A DNA stretch of 64,000 nt, taken from assembly GCA_027484575.1 (NCBI GenBank), contig JAIXSQ010000011.1, positions 124,001 to 188,000 on the forward strand, read 5' to 3'. The position numbers and the translations under genes are program-made. The notes beneath the pieces were generated by a model. The model was not told where the DNA came from, made no database searches, and saw nothing but the letters and a program-made list of their open reading frames with translations. How positions within the stretch are numbered: position 1 is the first letter of the stretch; every line of letters starts with the position of its first letter. Source of the stretch: Comamonadaceae bacterium (lineage in GTDB: Bacteria > Pseudomonadota > Gammaproteobacteria > Burkholderiales > Burkholderiaceae_C). Below are positions 59,479 through 64,000 of the stretch, piece by piece.

Positions 59479-61521
59479 TCAGGCCATGCCCTGGTGCCGC
59501 AGCAGGGCGTCGATGCGCGGTTCGCGGCCCCGGAAGGCCTTGAACGACTCCATCGCCGGCCGGCTGCCGCCGGCCTCCAGGATGGCCTGCCGGTATTGTC
59601 GGCCCGTTTCGACGCTGGGCGATCCGTCGGGACCCGCGGTCTCCTCGAAGGCCGCCCAGGCGTCGGCCGACAGGACCTCGGCCCACTTGTAGCTGTAGTA
59701 GCCCGCGGCGTAGCCGCCCGAGAAGATGTGGCTGAAGGTATGGGGCGTGCGGCTGAAATCGGGGGCCTGCAGCACCGCGACCTCCGCGCGCACGTCGCGC
59801 AGGACGGCCATGAAGTCCTCCTGGGGCGCGTCGCCTGCATGCAACAGCATGTCGAACAGCGCGAACTCGACCTGGCGCAGCGTGGACAGGCCGCTCTGGA
59901 AGTTCTTGGCCTCGAGCATCTTGTCGAACAGCGCGCGCGGCAGCGGCTCGCCGGTGTCGACGTGCGCCGTCATGTGCCGCAGCACGCTCCACTCCCAGCA
60001 GAAGTTCTCCATGAACTGGCTGGGCAGCTCCACGGCGTCCCACTCGACGCCGCTGATGCCCGAGACGTCGCGCTCGTTCACGCGGGTGAGCATGTGGTGC
60101 AGGCCGTGGCCGGACTCGTGGAACAGCGTGATCACGTCGTCGTGCGTGAGCAGCGGCGGCTTGCCCTCGACGCCATCGGCGAAGTTGCACACCAGGTGCG
60201 CCACCGGCGTCTGCAGGCGGCCGTCGTCGGGGCGCAGCCAGCGGGCGCGCACGTCGTCCATCCAGGCGCCGCCGCGCTTGCCGGTGCGTGCGGCGGGGTC
60301 GAGGTAGAACTGGCCGAGCAGCTCCGTGCCGCGCTCGATCCGGTAGAAGGCCACCCCGGGGTTCCACACCGGCGCCTGGTCCTGGCGGATCGCGACCTCG
60401 AACAGGGTCTCCACGATCTTGAACAGGCCGTCGAGCACCTTGGGCGCGGTGAAGTACTGCTTGACCTCGGCTTCGCTGAAGGCATAGCGCTCCTCCTTCA
60501 GCTTCTCGGCCACGTAGGTCCAGTCCCAGGGCTGCGGGTCGGCGATGCCCAGGCGCTCGCGTGCGAACGCGCGCATGTCGGCCACGTCGCGCTCGGCGTG
60601 CGGCCGCGCCTTGGCGGCCAGCTCGCGCAGGAACTTGACGACCTCCTGCGGCGACTGCGCCATCTTGGGCACCAGCGACACCTCGGCGAAGTTGCGGTAG
60701 CCCAGCAGCTGCGCCTCCTCGTGCCGCAGGCGCAGGATCTCGCGGATCGCCTCGGTGTTGTCGAACTTGCGCTGCTCGGGCGGCGCCTGGTCGCTGGCGC
60801 GGGTGACGTAGGCACGGTACAGCGTCTGCCGCAGCGCGCGGTCGTGCGCGAACTGCATCACCGGCAGGTAGCTGGGCATCTTCAGCGTGATCTTGTGGCC
60901 GTCCTTGCCCTCGGCCTGGGCGGCGGCACGCGCCGCCTGCACCACGTCGTCCGGCACGCCGGCCAGCTCCTCGCGGCTGGCGTAGTAGGCGAAGGCGTCG
61001 GTCGCGTCCAGCGCGTTCTCGCTGAACTTCTGCGACAGCTCGGCCTGGCGTTCCTGGATGGCGGCGTAGCGTTCCTTGGCCGGCCCCTGCAGTTCGGCGC
61101 CGCCGAGCACGAAGTTGCGCACGGCGTTCTTCAGGGCCTGGCGCTGCTCGGCGTTCAGGCCGGCCGGGTCGATGGCCTTGTACTTGGCGTACAGGCGCTC
61201 GTCGGCGCCCAGGCGGGTCCAGAACTCGGTCACGCGGGGCAGGGCGGCGTTGTAGGCCGCGCGCAGCTCGGGCGTGTCGGCCACGCTGTTCAGGTGGCTG
61301 ACCGCGCCCCAGGCGCGGCCCATGCGCTCGGTGGCCACGTCGAGCCGGGCAGCCAGGGCCTTCCAGTCGTCGGGGAAGTCGGGCGCCACCACGGCGTCGA
61401 GGGCGGCATCGCACTCGGCCAGCAGCGCGTCGACGGCGGGACCGACATGCTCCGGACGGATGCTGTCGAAGGGCGGCAGGTCGGTGGCGGCGAGCAGGGG
61501 ATTGGCAGCGGTGTCGGGCAT
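59479..61521 (-). CDS. prlC: Oligopeptidase A (M3 zinc metallopeptidase)
   Basis: The 680-residue cytoplasmic peptidase degrades short peptides and signal-peptide remnants. The zinc site HESGH is about residue 467 within LFHESGHGLHHML, and the distal Glu ligand is in SGISGVEWDAVELPSQFMENF. FSGGYAAGYYSYKWAEVLSADAWAAF near the end is typical of PrlC. It lies between folD and the glutaredoxin-like gene on the same strand, and may share a transcript with folD. Confidence 0.95.
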   Translation of the reverse strand: MPDTAANPLLAATDLPPFDSIRPEHVGPAVDALLAECDAALDAVVAPDFPDDWKALAARLDVATERMGRAWGAVSHLNSVADTPELRAAYNAALPRVTEFWTRLGADERLYAKYKAIDPAGLNAEQRQALKNAVRNFVLGGAELQGPAKERYAAIQERQAELSQKFSENALDATDAFAYYASREELAGVPDDVVQAARAAAQAEGKDGHKITLKMPSYLPVMQFAHDRALRQTLYRAYVTRASDQAPPEQRKFDNTEAIREILRLRHEEAQLLGYRNFAEVSLVPKMAQSPQEVVKFLRELAAKARPHAERDVADMRAFARERLGIADPQPWDWTYVAEKLKEERYAFSEAEVKQYFTAPKVLDGLFKIVETLFEVAIRQDQAPVWNPGVAFYRIERGTELLGQFYLDPAARTGKRGGAWMDDVRARWLRPDDGRLQTPVAHLVCNFADGVEGKPPLLTHDDVITLFHESGHGLHHMLTRVNERDVSGISGVEWDAVELPSQFMENFCWEWSVLRHMTAHVDTGEPLPRALFDKMLEAKNFQSGLSTLRQVEFALFDMLLHAGDAPQEDFMAVLRDVRAEVAVLQAPDFSRTPHTFSHIFSGGYAAGYYSYKWAEVLSADAWAAFEETAGPDGSPSVETGRQYRQAILEAGGSRPAMESFKAFRGREPRIDALLRHQGMA

Positions 61522-61612
61522 GCGCCCATTGTGCGGCAGCCCGGCCGGCCACGCCCCCGGGCGGGGATAGGCGATGCCAATGGGCGCGATGCGGCCGCGC
61601 CAGCCGCCGGGC

Positions 61613-62467
61613 TCAGGCGCCGGCGGCGCGCTCGGCGGCTTCGAGGGTGTTGACCAGCAGCATGGCCCGGGTCATCGGCCCGACACCGCCGGGCACCGGG
61701 GTGATCCAGCCGGCCACGGCGCTCACGCCCTCGAAGTCCACGTCGCCGCACAGCTTGCCCTGCTCGTTGCGGTTCATGCCCACGTCGATCACCACCGCGC
61801 CGGGCTTGACCATGTCGGCGGTCAGCACGTTGCGTTTGCCCACCGCGGCGACCACCACGTCGGCCTGGCGGGTGTGCGCGGCCAGGTCGGTCGTGGCGCT
61901 GTGGCAGATCGTGACGGTGGCGCTGCGCTGCAGCAGCATCAGTGCCATCGGCTTGCCCACGATGTTGCTGCGGCCGATCACCACCGCGTGCTTGCCGCGC
62001 AGGTCGTAGCCGATGCTCTCGAGCATCTTCATGCAGCCGTACGGCGTGCACGGCCAGAAGCCCGGCTGGCCGGTCACCAGCGCGCCGGCGCTTGCCACGT
62101 GGAAGCCGTCGACGTCCTTGGCCGGATCGATGGTCTCGATCACCTTGCTGGCGTCCAGGTGCCTGGGCAGGGGCAGCTGCACGAGGATGCCGTGCACCGA
62201 GGCATCGGCATTGAGCTGCCGGATGCGGGCCAGCAGCGCGGCCTCGGACAGGTCGGCCGGGAAGGTTTCCAGCGTCGCCTGCAGGCCGGTGGCGGTGCTG
62301 TCGGCCACCTTGTGCTTGGTGTAGACCTGGCTGGCCGGGTCCTCGCCCACCAGCAGGATGGCCAGGCGCGGCTGGATGCCGCGGGCCTTCAGGGCCTGCG
62401 TGCGGCCGGCCACCTCGGCGCGGATGGCCTGGGCGAGGGCGTTGCCGTCGATCAGTCGTGCAGTCAT
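61613..62467 (-). CDS. folD: Bifunctional methylenetetrahydrofolate dehydrogenase/cyclohydrolase
   Basis: The 284-residue enzyme interconverts methylene- and formyl-tetrahydrofolate with NADP. The catalytic Lys lies in [11 protein letters not shown], the NADP loop in [17 protein letters not shown], and [17 protein letters not shown] closes the protein. It is downstream of the two-component genes but separated by a hairpin terminator. Confidence 0.96.
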   Translation of the reverse strand: MTARLIDGNALAQAIRAEVAGRTQALKARGIQPRLAILLVGEDPASQVYTKHKVADSTATGLQATLETFPADLSEAALLARIRQLNADASVHGILVQLPLPRHLDASKVIETIDPAKDVDGFHVASAGALVTGQPGFWPCTPYGCMKMLESIGYDLRGKHAVVIGRSNIVGKPMALMLLQRSATVTICHSATTDLAAHTRQADVVVAAVGKRNVLTADMVKPGAVVIDVGMNRNEQGKLCGDVDFEGVSAVAGWITPVPGGVGPMTRAMLLVNTLEAAERAAGA

Positions 62468-62479
62468 CTGGAATGGACA

Positions 62480-62499
62480 GCGCCCGTCGGAGCGGGCGC
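62480..62499 (-). terminator. Terminator of the two-component operon
   Basis: GCGCCCG and CGGGCGC form a 7-bp stem with loop TCGGAG, about 30 bases past the stop of the response regulator and just before folD. Confidence 0.5.
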
Positions 62500-62531
62500 G
62501 TGCAGGGGAGGGAGGAAGGAGTCGGCGGCGC

Positions 62532-63164
62532 TCAGGCCGCCTTGGCCGCGGCCGGCTGGCCGAGCGCGATCTTCAGCAGGTCGGCCACCGTGTTGGCGTT
62601 GAGCTTTTCCATGATGTTGGCGCGGTGCGCCTCCACGGTCTTGATGCTGATGCCCAGGTCGTCGGCGATCTGCTTGTTCAGGCGCCCGGCGACGATGCGC
62701 TCGAGCACCTGCGCCTCGCGGCTGGTGAGCTTGGCCAGCAGCGCATCGCGGCTGGCCTGGCTCTGGTAGTCGGCGAAGGTGCCCTTGGCGTGGTCGAGCA
62801 TGCGCTCGACCAGGCCCACCAGCTCCTCTTCCTTGAAGGGCTTCTGGATGAAGTCCATCGCGCCCTTCTTCATGGTGTTCACCGCCATGGGCACGTCACC
62901 GTGGCCGGTGATGAAGACGACGGGCAGCGGGGACTTGCGCTCGAGCAGGCGGTCCTGCAGTTCGAGGCCGGTCATGCCGCCCATGCGGATGTCGACGATC
63001 AGGCAGGCGACCTCGCGCGGGTCGTAGCGGGACAGGAAGGACTCGGCGGACTCGAAGCAGCGCACCCGGTAGTCCTTGCCCTCGAGCAGCCATTGCAGCG
63101 AATCGCGGACGGCCTCGTCGTCGTCGACGACATAGACCGTGCCTTTCTTGGGAATGAGGCTCAT
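62532..63164 (-). CDS. FixJ/NarL-type response regulator
   Basis: The 210-residue transcription factor has a receiver domain with the phosphorylated Asp58 (CLIVDIRM), acidic residues Asp14/Asp15 and the Lys in FIQKPF, then a LuxR helix-turn-helix ([43 protein letters not shown]). The [10 protein letters not shown] and [19 protein letters not shown] segments are FixJ-like. It is coupled by an ATGA overlap to its sensor kinase. Targets are not evident; FixJ, TodT and DctR types regulate respiration or substrate use. Confidence 0.93.
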   Translation of the reverse strand: MSLIPKKGTVYVVDDDEAVRDSLQWLLEGKDYRVRCFESAESFLSRYDPREVACLIVDIRMGGMTGLELQDRLLERKSPLPVVFITGHGDVPMAVNTMKKGAMDFIQKPFKEEELVGLVERMLDHAKGTFADYQSQASRDALLAKLTSREAQVLERIVAGRLNKQIADDLGISIKTVEAHRANIMEKLNANTVADLLKIALGQPAAAKAA

Positions 63165-64000
63165 GCGGGCACTCCGGCGTCCTGGTTGACTGCGATGTTC
63201 CGGTTGCCGGAGACCGGAATCCAGAAGGAGAAGCGGCAACCTGCAACGGCGCCGGCATTGTAGATGTTCTCCGCCTGCATCCTTCCCTGGTGTGACTCGA
63301 CGATGCTGCGGCACAGGTTCAGGCCGATGCCCATGCCCTCCGCCTTGGTGGAGAAGAAGGCCTCGTACAGGCGGTCCATGACCTCGGGGGCCAGGCCCAT
63401 GCCCGAGTCGCGCACCGCGAATTCGACCACGCCCTGGCCCTCGATCTCGCGTGCGACCACGCGCAGCTCGACGCTGCGCTCGGCCGTCGGGCGGCGAGCG
63501 TTGTCGATCGACTCGGCGGCGTTCTTGAGCAGGTTGACCAGCACCTGCTCGATCAGGATCGGGTCCACCAGCAGCTGCGGCAGCGGCACGGCCACCTCGT
63601 GCGACAGCCGCACGTTGCGCCGGCGCAGTTCGATCTCGGCCAGCTCCACCGCCTCGGACACCATGGTCGCGACGTCCGACGGCGTGCGATTGGGCTCGCT
63701 GCGGCGCACGAAGCTGCGGATGCGCTGGATGATCTGCCCGGCGCGCTGCGCCTGCCGCGCGGTCTTCTCCAGCGCCATCAGCATGTCGTCCTGCTGGATC
63801 TGGCCGGCCTTGATGCGCGAGACCAGGCCGTTGCAGTAGTTGTTGATGGCCGTCAGCGGCTGGTTCAGCTCGTGCGCCACGCTGGAGGCCATCTCGCCCA
63901 TCGTCACCAGGCGGCTGGCGGCCTGCGCGCGCTCGGCCTGGGCGGCGGCCTGTTCCTCGGCGTGCCTGCGCGGCGTGATGTCGGTGGCGATCACCATCTG
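63161..64000 (-). CDS. PAS-containing sensor histidine kinase, FixL-like, 5' end outside window
   Basis: The frame is open to the right edge, so the amino part is missing. The visible part starts at the end of a PAS domain (VIATDITPRR), then a short coiled coil, the phospho-His region (MASSVAHELNQPLTAINNYCNGLVSRI), N box (VNLLKNAAESIDNAR), G1 (VRDSGMGL) and G2 (GMGIGLNLCRSIVESHQGRM). The HELNQPL type and gene order match FixL/DctS/TodS relatives. It passes phosphate to the coupled FixJ-like regulator. The signal cannot be told from this portion. Confidence 0.93.
   Translation of the reverse strand, partial: QMVIATDITPRRHAEEQAAAQAERAQAASRLVTMGEMASSVAHELNQPLTAINNYCNGLVSRIKAGQIQQDDMLMALEKTARQAQRAGQIIQRIRSFVRRSEPNRTPSDVATMVSEAVELAEIELRRRNVRLSHEVAVPLPQLLVDPILIEQVLVNLLKNAAESIDNARRPTAERSVELRVVAREIEGQGVVEFAVRDSGMGLAPEVMDRLYEAFFSTKAEGMGIGLNLCRSIVESHQGRMQAENIYNAGAVAGCRFSFWIPVSGNRNIAVNQDAGVPA

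Overview
The window is about 70% GC and almost fully coding, with the gene content of a betaproteobacterium of the order Burkholderiales, most likely Comamonadaceae or a close relative. This rests on the order tyrB-uvrB-iscR-iscSUA-hscBA-fdx, the phaCAB operon with an intracellular PHB depolymerase, three Bug/TctC periplasmic receptors, a lone RnfB-type ferredoxin, and the style of the gentisate and CoA-thioester aromatic pathways. I see no phage, plasmid, transposase, CRISPR or rRNA. There is one tRNA. No stretch over 300 bases lacks a gene.

Layout. 1-4.4 kb: the tail of an Ala/Pro-rich membrane protein, a Nudix hydrolase and a TRAP transporter operon (dctQ-dctM-dctP, minus strand). 4.5-8.0 kb: a gentisate operon (3-hydroxybenzoate 6-hydroxylase, gentisate dioxygenase, fumarylpyruvate hydrolase) diverging from a MarR regulator, with a palindromic operator candidate between them. 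8.1-13.5 kb: an OmpA lipoprotein, a translationally coupled pair of a Rieske oxygenase and a glutamine-synthetase-like enzyme, a zeta GST that probably supplies the missing maleylpyruvate isomerase, and pgeF. 13.6-17.4 kb: phaC-phaA-phaB, making polyhydroxybutyrate. 17.4-19 kb: an unknown protein and dusA. 19-29.4 kb: a CoA-dependent aromatic island with a fused flavin monooxygenase/Old Yellow Enzyme of the 2-aminobenzoyl-CoA/salicylyl-CoA type, enoyl-CoA hydratase, acyl-CoA dehydrogenase and a RidA-like protein, followed by a LysR regulator, glutaryl-CoA dehydrogenase, a class III CoA-transferase and two Bug receptors. 29.4-31.9 kb: two small DUF proteins, a Tat-exported Rieske protein and a GntR regulator.

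31.9-40.5 kb: the methylmalonyl-CoA branch of propionate metabolism (mutase, MeaB chaperone, PccB, PccA, probable epimerase) with a PhoD-like phosphatase inserted. 40.5-45 kb: another Bug receptor, a D-cysteine desulfhydrase-like enzyme, a small unknown, an RsxB-type ferredoxin coupled to phaZ. 45-54 kb: tyrB, uvrB and the full ISC iron-sulfur operon. 54-64 kb: housekeeping genes (SDR, dnaQ, tRNA-Val, an FAD oxidoreductase, pyrD, rpiA, a DUF4124-glutaredoxin protein, prlC, folD) and a FixL/FixJ-like two-component system that runs off the end.

Taken together this is a versatile aerobic heterotroph that takes up organic acids through TRAP and Bug systems, degrades aromatic acids by ring-hydroxylating and CoA-thioester routes to central metabolites, and stores surplus acetyl-CoA as PHB. 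The clearest non-obvious signals are a shared palindromic motif, TTGCRCTGCARCAT, in front of both the PHB synthase and depolymerase genes 31 kb apart; the coupled Rieske/glutamine-synthetase-like pair; a RidA-like protein that lacks the family's substrate-binding arginine; and six copies of a 29-nt palindromic intergenic repeat. I did not find a wholly new kind of system.
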